Positions 1 to 6,936 of a DNA stretch of 14,056 bases are shown in pieces. A program made the translations under genes and the position numbers. A model generated the notes under the pieces. The model worked only from the letters and a program-made list of their open reading frames with translations. It was not told the origin of the DNA and searched no databases. This DNA comes from Bacillota bacterium (GTDB taxonomy: Bacteria; Bacillota; Bacilli; Bacillales; Cytobacillaceae), in assembly GCA_023389895.1 (NCBI GenBank), contig JAEWDX010000165.1, forward strand, positions 1 to 14,056, given 5' to 3'. Within the stretch, counting starts at the first letter, position 1; every line of letters begins with the position of its first letter.

Positions 1-88
1 ACTTGATGCGATTGAAAATGAATTAGATGGAAAAATTGTCGATATTCAGTCTGCCAATGGTGATACTGTAGCTGTTTTTATTGAGTAG
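1..88 (+). CDS. C-terminus of a probable SHOCT-like domain protein (partial)
   Basis: The reading frame is open from base 2 to the TAG at 86-88 and gives 28 residues, starting LDAIENELDGKIVDIQ and ending AVFIE. The pattern 'GKIVDI...dGd.V.vfIE' resembles the C-terminus of Firmicute SHOCT-like proteins that pair with DUF2089-type regulators and a small partner like the next gene; this is family recollection from a short fragment. The 5' part lies outside the window. The next gene starts 8 bases after the stop, so the two are very likely co-transcribed. No catalytic motif is visible and the function is unknown. Confidence 0.5.
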   Translation, partial: LDAIENELDGKIVDIQSANGDTVAVFIE

Positions 89-96
89 GTCCATCC

Positions 97-387
97 ATGA
101 TTAAAGTGAAGGTGCAAACTAATAATAAACATAGATTTACGATCCCAATTCCGTATTTTTTTCTACACATTTCTCGTTCTTTCCTTACTTCCAAATTTCT
201 TTGGGAGCAAATAAATAAGCAGATCCATCAGAAGACGAAGAAAAATGCCTTTTCAAAAATAACGATAGATCCAACGATTATCAAAGATTTTCTAAGTTCT
301 ATCATCGATGAATTGCAGAATTACAAAGGGCTTGTCATTGTTGATGTAAAATTAAAAGATGGCACTGAAGTAATGGTAAAAATCTGA
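97..387 (+). CDS. Conserved 96-aa protein of unknown function, partner of the upstream gene
   Basis: A 96-residue basic protein starting at ATG 97, eight bases after the upstream stop, so probably translationally coupled. It opens with a beta-like segment (KVKVQTNNKHRFTIPIPYFF), has an amphipathic helix-like middle rich in Lys/Gln (about residues 35-55), and ends in a short motif, GLVIVDVKLKDGTEVMVKI, which echoes the C-terminal 'dGt.V.v.I' pattern of the preceding protein. No signal peptide or convincing membrane span is seen. In Bacillaceae such small proteins accompany SHOCT-like/DUF2089 genes; the role is not established here. Confidence 0.7.
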   Translation: MIKVKVQTNNKHRFTIPIPYFFLHISRSFLTSKFLWEQINKQIHQKTKKNAFSKITIDPTIIKDFLSSIIDELQNYKGLVIVDVKLKDGTEVMVKI

Positions 388-479
388 ACCATTTTTCACT
401 TAATAAATGCCTGATTTTTGGAGAGCAAGCATTGTCCTAAAAATCGTGAATATTTACTTTTTATTTGTCGAAAGATAAA

Positions 480-628
480 AAGGCTGAGGCGGAGTAATTA
501 GGATCGATAGGCCACTGATAAGGCTGGATTTAGTGGGTGACACATTGCACGACTGAATCAGTTGGGAGTAGAGTACGGCTCTGTGTTTAGTCGATTAGCC
601 TCTTGCCGCCAAAGCTAGACAAGGGGGG
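480..628 (+). ncRNA. Possible structured RNA or leader element, unassigned
   Basis: The 280-base gap between two genes is richer in GC than its surroundings and holds nested pairings: CGACTGAA (550-557) with TTTAGTCG (586-593), enclosing AGAG (570-573) with CTCT (579-582); CCACT (512-516) with AGTGG (532-536); and a closing GGCGG (488-492) with CCGCC (606-610). Together they form a multibranch fold. A G6 run (623-628) follows, and the small gene at 670 begins soon after, so this could be its 5' leader, a riboswitch or an independent RNA. I could not match it to a T-box, SAM, cobalamin, ydaO or M-box consensus. No strong promoter is evident upstream (388-479 shows nothing else). Confidence 0.4.
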
Positions 629-669
629 TCATTACCTTCTTTATTGAATTTCAAAGGAGAGTCTTTTGG

Positions 670-831
670 ATGGAAAAACGAAATAATGAAGAACAATTAA
701 GTGAAAAATGGGATACTAATGCATCAGCTAGTGACAATGAATCGTTTGACCTTGAAGTAATGCAGGATGACTCAATAAGAGTATCAAGTATAAATAAGGA
801 GTTAACTAAAAAAAGTAATAAGCATAAATAG
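670..831 (+). CDS. Small hydrophilic protein, 53 aa
   Basis: ATG at 670 is preceded by a strong Shine-Dalgarno sequence AAAGGAGA (653-660) at nine bases and opens a 53-codon frame ending TAG 829-831. The product starts MEKRNNEEQLSEKW and is highly polar (Glu, Asn, Ser, Asp), with an acidic middle and a basic tail rich in Lys (NKELTKKSNKHK). It has no cysteine, signal peptide or membrane span. Such short charged proteins are common in spore-formers, sometimes as spore components, but nothing here proves that. The good RBS and the strong terminator 57 bases after the stop support a real transcription unit. Confidence 0.65.
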   Translation: MEKRNNEEQLSEKWDTNASASDNESFDLEVMQDDSIRVSSINKELTKKSNKHK

Positions 832-887
832 GATGCATCATTACCTGCTATTCGATTCGATCCGATCCGATCCAGATAGGAAGACGA

Positions 888-928
888 GGGGCGAAAAAGA
901 AAACTTCATTTCTTTTTGCTCTTTTTTG
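888..928 (+). terminator. Intrinsic terminator after the 53-aa gene
   Basis: A stem of GGGC plus AAAAAGAAA (with one bulged G) pairs with TTTCTTTTT plus GCTC around the loop ACTTCA, followed immediately by six T. It ends the transcript carrying the small gene at 670-831. Just upstream (853-873) is a short run of GATTC/GATCC direct repeats. Confidence 0.8.
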
Positions 929-1022
929 TTTTAAGAATTAAAATACCTTTTGAATAATTCCTCTTATCCTTCCACACTTTCCACGATTATGCATTGAAGT
1001 TCAAACAGAAAGATGTTAATGT

Positions 1023-1051
1023 TTCATAGATAAGTTCTGAAATATTATAAT
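1023..1051 (+). promoter_or_regulatory. Probable sigma-A promoter of the cysteine desulfidase-like gene
   Basis: TTCATA (1023-1028) and a perfect TATAAT (1046-1051) are separated by 17 bases, placing the transcript start near 1058, about 40 bases before the ATG at 1100. The -35 box matches consensus at 4 of 6 positions. Confidence 0.5.
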
Positions 1052-1099
1052 AATAAAACAATAAATTGCTTGAGTGTTCTAAAAGTAGGTGAATTTTTC

Positions 1100-2374
1100 A
1101 TGGAAAAAGATAAATTTATTTCAATTCTAGAAAAAGAACTGGTTGTTGCATTAGGCTGTACAGAGCCAGTTGCGATTGCGTTGGCTGCTGCAACGGCAAA
1201 GGCACAAGTGAGGGAACAGGTTAAAGAAGTGATTGTGAAAGCGAGCGGCAATATTATTAAAAATGCCAAATCGGTTGGTATACCTGGAATGACGGGGAAA
1301 GGTCTTGATTTCTCGGCAGCCCTTGGAATAATTGCCGGAAACCCAGAAAAGGGGCTGGAAGTTTTAGAGGGGCTTACACAAGCTGATGAATGCTTGGCTT
1401 TTAAGCTAATTGAGGAAGGAAAAGTGAAGGCTAGCCAGGCGGATACAGCGAAAAGATTGTATATAGAAGTGTTAGTCCAAACGGAACAGCAAAATGCAAA
1501 AGTGATTATTTCAGATAATCATAGCAATATTACCTTAATTGAAGTTGATGGAAAGACAATTTTTCAAGGTGGTTGTGAAAATATCGGGATCCAAACTGCG
1601 GAGGAAGACTTAAATAATGTAACAATTGATGAAATATATGAGTGGATTTTGCAAGTCGATATTAGCGACTTAAGTCTTGTAAAGAGAAGTATTGAATTAA
1701 ATCAACTAATTGGAAGCGAAGGCCTTTCAGGAGACTATGGTTTAAATGTCGGAAGAACGATTCAGGAGAATATTAAAAATGGGATCTTGTCAGATGATTT
1801 AGCTACTGCTGCAATGTCACTTGCAGCCGCGGGATCAGATGCAAGGATGGCTGGATCAATATTGCCTGTTATGGCCAACACCGGAAGTGGTAATCAAGGG
1901 ATTGCTGTAACACTTCCAGTTGTAGCTGCGGCTCGGAAGCTTAAAGCCTCAGAAGAAAAAATGATTCGAGCTGTCGCTTTGAGCCATTTAGTAACAATAC
2001 ATATTAAATCGAAATTCGGTCGATTATCTGCCTTGTGTGGGGTAACAGCTGCGGGAATGGGAGCTAGTGCAGCGATTGTTTATTTGCTTAACGGGTCTCT
2101 TCAACAAGTGAAGGCTGCTATCCAAAATACAATTGGCAATGTGTCCGGGATGATATGTGATGGAGCAAAAGCTGGGTGTGCTATGAAGGTGTCCACTTGT
2201 TCGAATGTTGCTGTTCAGTCTGCTTTATTAGCGATGAACGATCAAGAAATTCAATCGACAGATGGTTTTATTCACTATGATGTTGAAAAAAGTATCGAGG
2301 CTTTTTGTACACTTGGGAATGAAGGTACGAGAATAACGGATGAATGGATTTTAAAATTAATGATGGAAAAATAA
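1100..2374 (+). CDS. L-cysteine desulfidase / UPF0597 (YhaM-CyuA) family protein
   Basis: A 424-aa cytosolic protein of the UPF0597/serine dehydratase alpha-like family. Characterised members split L-cysteine into sulfide, ammonia and pyruvate using an oxygen-sensitive [4Fe-4S] cluster. The N-terminal motif LGCTEP places the family's conserved cysteine at residue 20. The other key cysteines are C313, C353 and C360 (plus C367): their 40- and 7-residue spacings equal those I recall for the cluster ligands of the Methanocaldococcus enzyme (C282, C322, C329). Glycine-rich stretches with SGMICDGAKAGCA are also typical. An in-frame TTG at 1070 would add 10 residues, but ATG 1100 has an AGGTGA site (1086-1091) at good spacing and is preferred. 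It appears to be a single-gene unit. Substrate (cysteine, serine or another beta-substituted amino acid) is inferred. Confidence 0.85.
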   Translation: MEKDKFISILEKELVVALGCTEPVAIALAAATAKAQVREQVKEVIVKASGNIIKNAKSVGIPGMTGKGLDFSAALGIIAGNPEKGLEVLEGLTQADECLAFKLIEEGKVKASQADTAKRLYIEVLVQTEQQNAKVIISDNHSNITLIEVDGKTIFQGGCENIGIQTAEEDLNNVTIDEIYEWILQVDISDLSLVKRSIELNQLIGSEGLSGDYGLNVGRTIQENIKNGILSDDLATAAMSLAAAGSDARMAGSILPVMANTGSGNQGIAVTLPVVAAARKLKASEEKMIRAVALSHLVTIHIKSKFGRLSALCGVTAAGMGASAAIVYLLNGSLQQVKAAIQNTIGNVSGMICDGAKAGCAMKVSTCSNVAVQSALLAMNDQEIQSTDGFIHYDVEKSIEAFCTLGNEGTRITDEWILKLMMEK

Positions 2375-2425
2375 AAGGACCTATAAATATTATATTTGTG
2401 AACTGGGGCCATTTTCGACGGCTTT

Positions 2426-2475
2426 GGACAATAAAAGTATTTCCCGGACAATAAACTTCAAATTCGGACAATAAA
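2426..2475. repeat. Three copies of GGACAATAAA with exact 20-bp period
   Basis: GGACAATAAA occurs at 2426, 2446 and 2466, each copy exactly 20 bases from the next, with unrelated or loosely related ten-base fillers. The array sits between the desulfidase-like gene and the cupin gene and ends about 35 bases before the cupin RBS. The regular spacing, about two helical turns, could present repeated protein sites on one DNA face, or it may be a small intergenic repeat of this genome. Confidence 0.8.
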
Positions 2476-2517
2476 GAGTGGAAAAACAGTATCATTTACA
2501 TAGAAAGGAAGATCATT

Positions 2518-3024
2518 TTGGATCAGAAAGATGCTCAAACGATCATTACAAAATTGGGTTTACAACCGCATCCTGAAGGTGGTTTTTATAAAAGTACCTT
2601 TGCGTCTGAAGCCTTTATATCAGATCAGGAATTAATAGGAGATGAAAAGAAAAGAAAGCTTTTCACAAGTATTTATTTCTTATTAAGCTCTGAAGATATT
2701 TCCCATTTTCATCGTCTGAAATCAGATGAGCTTTGGTATTATCACGGTGGGAGTTCATTAACTGTACATGTTATTGATGAAAATGGTGATTACAAAGAAC
2801 TGAATTTAGGAATGGATCTTGATAAGGGAGAATTACCCCAAGTATTAGTGCGAAAAAATACTATTTTTGGTTCATCCATAAAGGAAGAGAATACTTTCTC
2901 ATTAGTAGGCTGTATGGTATCACCAGGCTTTGATTTTGAGGATTTTGAACTTTTCAAACAAGAGGAATTACTTCAAAAATATCCGCAGCATAAGGAAATT
3001 ATTTTGAAAATGGCTTATCGTTAA
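2518..3024 (+). CDS. DUF985 (Cupin_5) family cupin protein
   Basis: A 168-aa single-domain cupin. Hallmarks are the opening motif LQPHPEGGFYKSTF (about residues 16-29), the metal/ligand-binding cupin motif SHFHRLKSDELWYYHGG (about 62-78) and the closing SLVGCMVSPGFDFEDFELF segment typical of the family. Length matches the usual 150-170 aa. Translation starts at TTG 2518, set by AAAGGAAG seven bases upstream; no ATG competes. Cupins of this family are small cytosolic beta-barrels with no agreed reaction, and possible sugar- or nucleotide-binding roles remain unproven. The 20-bp repeat array lies just upstream and no clear promoter was found, so read-through from the desulfidase-like gene is possible. 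Confidence 0.88.
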   Translation: MDQKDAQTIITKLGLQPHPEGGFYKSTFASEAFISDQELIGDEKKRKLFTSIYFLLSSEDISHFHRLKSDELWYYHGGSSLTVHVIDENGDYKELNLGMDLDKGELPQVLVRKNTIFGSSIKEENTFSLVGCMVSPGFDFEDFELFKQEELLQKYPQHKEIILKMAYR

Positions 3025-3117
3025 AAAACTGTGCAGGAAAATCACCTGAAGGACGTTGCATCTACGAAGAAGAGATGAGGAAAACCTCTGCTGATTGAGG
3101 CTGCACTCTATGAAAAC

Positions 3118-3156
3118 ATGAATATTTTTTCTGAACGGGGGGGGGGTGCCAATTGA
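3118..3156 (+). other. Short overlapping ORF through a G10 tract, upstream of the histidine phosphatase start
   Basis: ATG 3118 opens 12 codons (MNIFSERGGGAN) that run through ten consecutive G (3137-3146) and stop at TGA 3154-3156, overlapping the TTG start (3153-3155) of the phosphatase gene. In the present tract length it is out of frame with that gene; one extra G, or two fewer, would fuse it to the phosphatase. The G run also supplies the Shine-Dalgarno for the TTG. No strong RBS for ATG 3118 is visible, so translation of this ORF is uncertain. Confidence 0.35.
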
Positions 3157-3761
3157 ATCAAATAATTTATCTGCTTAGACATGGGGAAACAGTATTTAAT
3201 ACACAAGGAAGATATCAAGGGGAACTTGATTCTTCATTAACAACAGATGGAATTGAGCAAGTAAGAAATATTTCTAAGCTGTTGAAGATGTATATACATG
3301 ATCCGAATGAGTGGGAGATTATTACAAGTCCATTAGGAAGGGCTAGGCAGAGTACAGATATAATTTGTGAAACAATAGGCTTTGATCGTAAAAAGGTGAC
3401 GATCGATAATCGTTTAAGCGAGGTGTCAGTAGGAGCTTGGGCAGGTTTAACAACAAAGGAAATTGAAGATTCATGGCCAGAGCTTCTTAAAAATACTGAT
3501 AGCTACAATTGGTATTTCAATTCTCCAAATGGAGAGAGCTATAATTCTGTTGTGGAAAGAGTATCAGAATGGCTAGAGAGCATTAAAAATCGTCCGAAAA
3601 TCATCGCTGTTTCACATGGACTGACAGGAAGGATATTAAGAGGAGTATATAGCAATTTAGAGAAAGAGCATGCTTTAAAGCTAGAAGTCTCTCAAAATAC
3701 TTTCTTTAAATTATCAAATCAAAATATTGAGCGATTTTGTTATGAGTATGATGAGTTTTAA
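3153..3761 (+). CDS. Histidine phosphatase family protein (phosphoglycerate mutase-like)
   Basis: A 202-aa member of the histidine phosphatase superfamily. LLRHGET holds the phospho-accepting His10 with Arg9; SPLGRARQS holds Arg63/Arg65 for phosphate binding; SEVSVGAW supplies the acidic Glu90; and AVSHG gives the second catalytic His155. The size and the lack of the long inserts of dPGM point to the small PhoE/CobC-like phosphatases rather than a glycolytic mutase. The substrate cannot be told. The start is TTG 3153, six bases after a run of ten G ending in GGTG, an unusual Shine-Dalgarno. The stop is followed by the vmlR promoter region, so the gene is probably not in an operon with vmlR. 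Confidence 0.88.
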   Translation: MNQIIYLLRHGETVFNTQGRYQGELDSSLTTDGIEQVRNISKLLKMYIHDPNEWEIITSPLGRARQSTDIICETIGFDRKKVTIDNRLSEVSVGAWAGLTTKEIEDSWPELLKNTDSYNWYFNSPNGESYNSVVERVSEWLESIKNRPKIIAVSHGLTGRILRGVYSNLEKEHALKLEVSQNTFFKLSNQNIERFCYEYDEF

Positions 3762-3799
3762 ACTTCCATTCTGTAAATTTCCCTTTTCTGAAAAAGATA

Positions 3800-3808
3800 T
3801 GCTACAAT
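3800..3808 (+). promoter_or_regulatory. Extended -10 promoter of the vmlR leader
   Basis: TGC TACAAT (3800-3808) is an extended -10 element; the -35 region (about 3779-3785) is poor, as is common for TG-type promoters. Transcription would start near 3815 and give a leader of roughly 270 bases before the vmlR ATG at 4087. Confidence 0.6.
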
Positions 3809-3831
3809 GATTGTAATTAAGCTAAGAGAGG

Positions 3832-4082
3832 ATGATGGGTGGACGATGGATAACTAATCTTGTTTTAAACGTTTGAAATGGATATTTCAAATTATAAAAA
3901 TAGGATTAGTCTGCCCATTTTCATCATTAAAGGCAATGTTATTCAATTTCAATAATTGAGTGTAACAGTGCCAATAAAATAATGCTGTTCAGTGAATAGC
4001 TTATTTGTGTAATTGAAAAAATGCGACTGATCCTTCCAAAATTAATTGGGAGGATTTTTTTCTCCTCCTATAAGGCGAGGGA
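3832..4082 (+). promoter_or_regulatory. Attenuator leader of vmlR with uORFs and alternative pairings
   Basis: The leader contains a three-codon ORF, MDN (ATG 3846-3848, stop TAA 3855-3857, GGGTGG just upstream), overlapping a longer frame from 3832 (MMGGRWITNLVLNV, stop 3874-3876). ACTAATCT (3853-3860), which includes the MDN stop, can pair with GGATTAGT (3903-3910). The same GGATTAGTC (3903-3911) can instead pair over nine bases with GACTGATCC (4025-4033), which contains the start of the terminator's 5' arm. A ribosome held on the uORF would thus favour antitermination. A perfect eight-base hairpin (3872-3891) lies between. CCTC (4064-4067) can cover the vmlR Shine-Dalgarno GAGG (4077-4080). 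B. subtilis vmlR is known to be controlled by attenuation; the exact pairings here are my reading. Confidence 0.75.
4030..4061 (+). terminator. Conditional terminator in the vmlR leader
   Basis: ATCCTTCCA (4030-4038) pairs with TGGGAGGAT (4047-4055) around an eight-base AT loop, followed by seven T (4055-4061). It lies 26 bases before the ATG and behaves as an attenuator; its 5' arm overlaps the antiterminator pairing partner (4025-4033). Confidence 0.85.
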
Positions 4083-4086
4083 TTGT

Positions 4087-5736
4087 ATGAAGGAATTAGT
4101 AAAATTACAAAATGTCAGCTATGAGATAGAGAATAATATTATTTTTAAAGAGATAAATTCTGTTGTGAAGCAAGGAGAGATCATTGGCATAATCGGCAAA
4201 AATGGCGCGGGGAAATCGACATTATTACAGTTAATAAAGGGAATGATCGTGCCGACAAATGGTCATTTAGTTTGGAACGAAATCGTAGAAATTGCCTATG
4301 TAGAACAAGAGGAAGAAGCGTTTGCTCATAATGAAGTAACTGCTTTGGAGGTTGGTTTTCTTTCTAAATGGAAAGTGCCGAATATTGCTTATTCTGAGCT
4401 GAGCGGTGGAGAAAAGCTTAAAATGCGACTTGCTAAGGGGTTCGCAATTGGAGCGCCAATCCTATTACTAGATGAGCCAACCAATCATTTAGATGAACAG
4501 AGTACAGAACTACTGATTGAACAAATAAAGGGATATAGTGGAACAGTTATTATTGTGTCACATGACAGGCATTTCTTAGATGCTGTTACAACGAAGATCT
4601 GGTCGTTTGAAAGTAGTAAATTAATTGAGTATATAGGAAATTATACAAGCTATATGAGATTCCGTGAGCAAAAAAGGCTTTCCCAGCAGCGTGAGTATGA
4701 GAAGCAACAGAAAAATATTGAGCGGATTGAGGAGCAAATGGATATGCTCAATTCTTGGTCACATAAAGCTCATGCGCAATCGACAATAAAGGGAGGCCGC
4801 ATGATAGGCGCTAAAGAATACTATCGTGTAAAGGCAAAAAAAATGGACATTCAAGTAAAATCGAAGCGAAAACGTCTTGAGAAAGAGCTTGAAAGAAAGA
4901 AGATTGAACGAGTTGAGGAAGATTATAAAGTACGATTCTCCATTCAGGCCAACGAAAAAGTAGGAAAGCGTTTCTTACAATTAAAGAATGTAACGAAAGC
5001 TTTCGGGGATCGACGATTGTTTGCTAATGTCCATTTTACGATTCAACACGGTGAGAAAATAGCATTAGTCGGTCCAAATGGTTGTGGCAAGACAACATTA
5101 TTAAAAATCATTATGGGACAGGAAAGAGCAGCTGGTGAAGTGTGGCTATCCCCGTCTGCAAATATTGGCTATTTGACACAAGAGGTGTTCGATTTACCGC
5201 TTGAAAAGACACCAGAGCAATTATTTTATCGAGAGACGTTTGAGGAAAGAGGGAAAGTCCAAAATTTACTGAAGCATCTTGGATTTACTGTCTCTCAGTG
5301 GATAGAGCCAATCCGGAATATGAGTATGGGAGAGCGGGTAAAGTGTAAGCTAATGGTCTATATTTTAGAAGAAAAGGACGTACTAATCCTTGATGAACCG
5401 ACAAATCATCTTGACCTACCGTCTCGTGAACAGCTGGAAGAAACTTTAGCAGATTATAACGGAACACTACTTGTCGTCTCACATGATCGGTATTTTCTCG
5501 AAAAAATAACGAATGATAAGCTGATTTTCTCTAATGGTATGATTCAAAAGCAGCTACAGAATGTATCCCAAAAAAGAGATGATCTTGCTGAATTACTTTT
5601 AAAGCTCGAAACAGAGAGGCAGGAAGTTTTAGGGAAACTTAGTTTTTTAACTTCAAAGAATAAGGATTATGCTGAATTAGATGAAAAATTCAAAGTGCTT
5701 ACAAAGCAAATAAATGAGCTAAAAAGGAAATTTTGA
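4087..5736 (+). CDS. vmlR: VmlR-type ABC-F ribosome protection ATPase
   Basis: A 549-aa cytosolic ABC-F protein, closely similar over its whole length to remembered B. subtilis VmlR. VmlR binds the ribosomal E site and displaces virginiamycin M, lincomycin and pleuromutilin-type drugs from the peptidyl transferase centre. First ATPase: Walker A GKNGAGKST (37-45), LSGGEK (105), Walker B LLLDEPTNHLD (126-136). The linker with the antibiotic-resistance loop spans about 184-275, with SWSHKAHAQST and KEYYRVKAKK at the hairpin tip. Second ATPase: Walker A GPNGCGKTT (329-337), a degenerate signature MSMGER (412), Walker B LILDEPTNHLD (433-443). A basic coiled-coil tail follows from about 490. The ATG at 4087 with GAGGG is chosen over an in-frame ATG at 4021, which lies upstream of the terminator. 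The last 307 bases are duplicated at 6937-7243. Confidence 0.93.
   Translation: MKELVKLQNVSYEIENNIIFKEINSVVKQGEIIGIIGKNGAGKSTLLQLIKGMIVPTNGHLVWNEIVEIAYVEQEEEAFAHNEVTALEVGFLSKWKVPNIAYSELSGGEKLKMRLAKGFAIGAPILLLDEPTNHLDEQSTELLIEQIKGYSGTVIIVSHDRHFLDAVTTKIWSFESSKLIEYIGNYTSYMRFREQKRLSQQREYEKQQKNIERIEEQMDMLNSWSHKAHAQSTIKGGRMIGAKEYYRVKAKKMDIQVKSKRKRLEKELERKKIERVEEDYKVRFSIQANEKVGKRFLQLKNVTKAFGDRRLFANVHFTIQHGEKIALVGPNGCGKTTLLKIIMGQERAAGEVWLSPSANIGYLTQEVFDLPLEKTPEQLFYRETFEERGKVQNLLKHLGFTVSQWIEPIRNMSMGERVKCKLMVYILEEKDVLILDEPTNHLDLPSREQLEETLADYNGTLLVVSHDRYFLEKITNDKLIFSNGMIQKQLQNVSQKRDDLAELLLKLETERQEVLGKLSFLTSKNKDYAELDEKFKVLTKQINELKRKF
5411..5717 (+). repeat. Direct repeat copy 1 (vmlR 3' end)
   Basis: These 307 bases recur at 6937-7243 with no gaps (constant offset 1526) and only four substitutions, at 5451, 5568, 5674 and 5684 (98.7% identity). 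Identity stops sharply on both sides. Copy 1 encodes the VmlR C-terminal region from the Walker B Asp-loop onward. Confidence 0.97.
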
Positions 5737-5838
5737 CCATTGGTCTTATTGTAGTTTCTTTTTAGCAGCTATGCTAACGCCCACAGTAATGTATAACAAT
5801 CGCTCTACAAAGAATGGCAGGCTCAATTTAGTCTTATG

Positions 5839-5891
5839 AAATAGACCAATCTCGTTAAGTTTCTAGTCTCAAGGGTGGTCTATTTCTTTTT
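5839..5891 (+). terminator. Intrinsic terminator after vmlR
   Basis: AAATAGACCA (5839-5848) pairs perfectly with TGGTCTATTT (5876-5885) around a 27-base loop, followed by CTTTTT. It would end vmlR transcription. On the minus strand the T run is short, so it is weaker as a stop for the converging lipoprotein gene. Confidence 0.65.
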
Positions 5892-5936
5892 GTCTTTGGG
5901 AAACATGGTCTACAATAAGCAAGCCGAACATAAAGA

Positions 5937-6842
5937 TTACCCTCTTTCAAAAAACTCCTTATCTATATTATTAATCCCTTCAAGAAAATAGTGAAAATAG
6001 CTATTTAATTTTTTATCTGAAACACTCTCATAGTTAGAATCAATATATTTAAGCCAATCAGCTTCTAATTCCTCAAGACTTTTCCCATACACTTTTTGTA
6101 TCTGTGAGTTTAAATTAGGGTGATTATAAATATTTCCGAATTTATCCGCTCCGTATTTTTCAAAAATATATGTTATGAACGAACTAGATTGAGTATATGC
6201 AATCCAATAAAGAGAACGATCTTCTGGGTTGTTCGTTGCAGGAATAAATATACTATGAGCAATATCCGGTTTTACAAGCTTATACATTGGGAGATTATTA
6301 TTAGTATCGATGATGTACTTCATGACTTCATGAATAGGAATACCAAAGTTTGGTGCGGATATATTTCCAATTTTATTTTGTAGGTAGACAGCTATACCTT
6401 CTTGGGTCAGTCTTCCATTTTCTGCTGTTGTTTTACCCCCATATCCTAATAATACATGCGTTAATTCGTGAACCAACTCATAAGTATTAGTATGTATATT
6501 ATATAACATGATATCTGCAGTATTTGAGGAAGGTCGGCCTTCTCCTGGAAATAAGTAAATATTTACAATAGCAGGCCTTTCATATCCTGTCTCTACAGAA
6601 TTAATAATAGTATCATATGCTTCAAGAGTTTCTTCTTTTATTTGTTCTGTGGTAGTTTTTGAAAACCCCCCTTGATTGTAAATTTTGAAAGTTAGTTTTC
6701 CATCCGGAGTGCAGAATTCTCCATTGTCATTGGTTATATCATCAACTTTATCTTCTGGATTCTCATTCGTTACATGGGAACATGCTGAAAGAAATAGAAT
6801 AATGAACAAGGAAAGTAAAAAGAATTGTCGGTTTTTAAACAT
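5937..6842 (-). CDS. Lipoprotein with gluzincin-type HExxH metalloprotease motif
   Basis: A 301-aa predicted lipoprotein. MFKNRQFFLLSLFIILFLSAC is a lipoprotein signal with lipobox LSAC, so Cys21 would be lipidated and the protein anchored outside the membrane. HELTH (residues 125-129) and a downstream Glu148 in TQEGIAVY form a gluzincin-like zinc site (HExxH plus Glu, as in the peptidase MA-like clan), suggesting an extracellular zinc peptidase; substrate unknown. The start at 6842 has GAGGTG seven bases upstream and lies 38 bases after the predicted transcript start; the longer frame from 6914 would begin upstream of the -10 box. It faces vmlR tail to tail and sits inside the block flanked by the 307-bp direct repeats, so it was probably acquired or moved together with that block. 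Confidence 0.8.
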   Translation of the reverse strand: MFKNRQFFLLSLFIILFLSACSHVTNENPEDKVDDITNDNGEFCTPDGKLTFKIYNQGGFSKTTTEQIKEETLEAYDTIINSVETGYERPAIVNIYLFPGEGRPSSNTADIMLYNIHTNTYELVHELTHVLLGYGGKTTAENGRLTQEGIAVYLQNKIGNISAPNFGIPIHEVMKYIIDTNNNLPMYKLVKPDIAHSIFIPATNNPEDRSLYWIAYTQSSSFITYIFEKYGADKFGNIYNHPNLNSQIQKVYGKSLEELEADWLKYIDSNYESVSDKKLNSYFHYFLEGINNIDKEFFERG

Positions 6843-6885
6843 ATTACCATCACCTCTATTATTGACATTTTTGGAAATTAATCCT

Positions 6886-6914
6886 ATTATATAAAACATA
6901 GAAGGAAAATTCAA
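6886..6914 (-). promoter_or_regulatory. Sigma-A promoter of the lipoprotein gene
   Basis: Reading the minus strand, TTGAAT (6914-6909), a 17-base spacer and a perfect TATAAT (6891-6886). It gives a transcript start near 6880 and supports the lipoprotein start at 6842. The promoter lies inside the inserted block, only 23 bases from the repeat junction at 6937. Confidence 0.8.
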
Positions 6915-6936
6915 TTAATTTAGTATTTTTGGATAT

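Noticed and set aside
3076..3099. Short ORF MRKTSAD upstream of the histidine phosphatase
   Set aside because: The purine-rich sequence touches the ATG with no spacing, and no terminator or alternative pairing follows that would give it a regulatory role.
4021..4086. N-terminal extension of VmlR from ATG 4021
   Set aside because: The added codons are the attenuator hairpin itself; remembered VmlR begins MKE at the ATG at 4087, which has its own RBS.
6843..6914. N-terminal extension of the lipoprotein (start at 6914)
   Set aside because: The extension lies upstream of or within the predicted promoter, would bury the lipoprotein signal, and lacks an RBS; ATG 6842 has GAGGTG and a canonical signal peptide.
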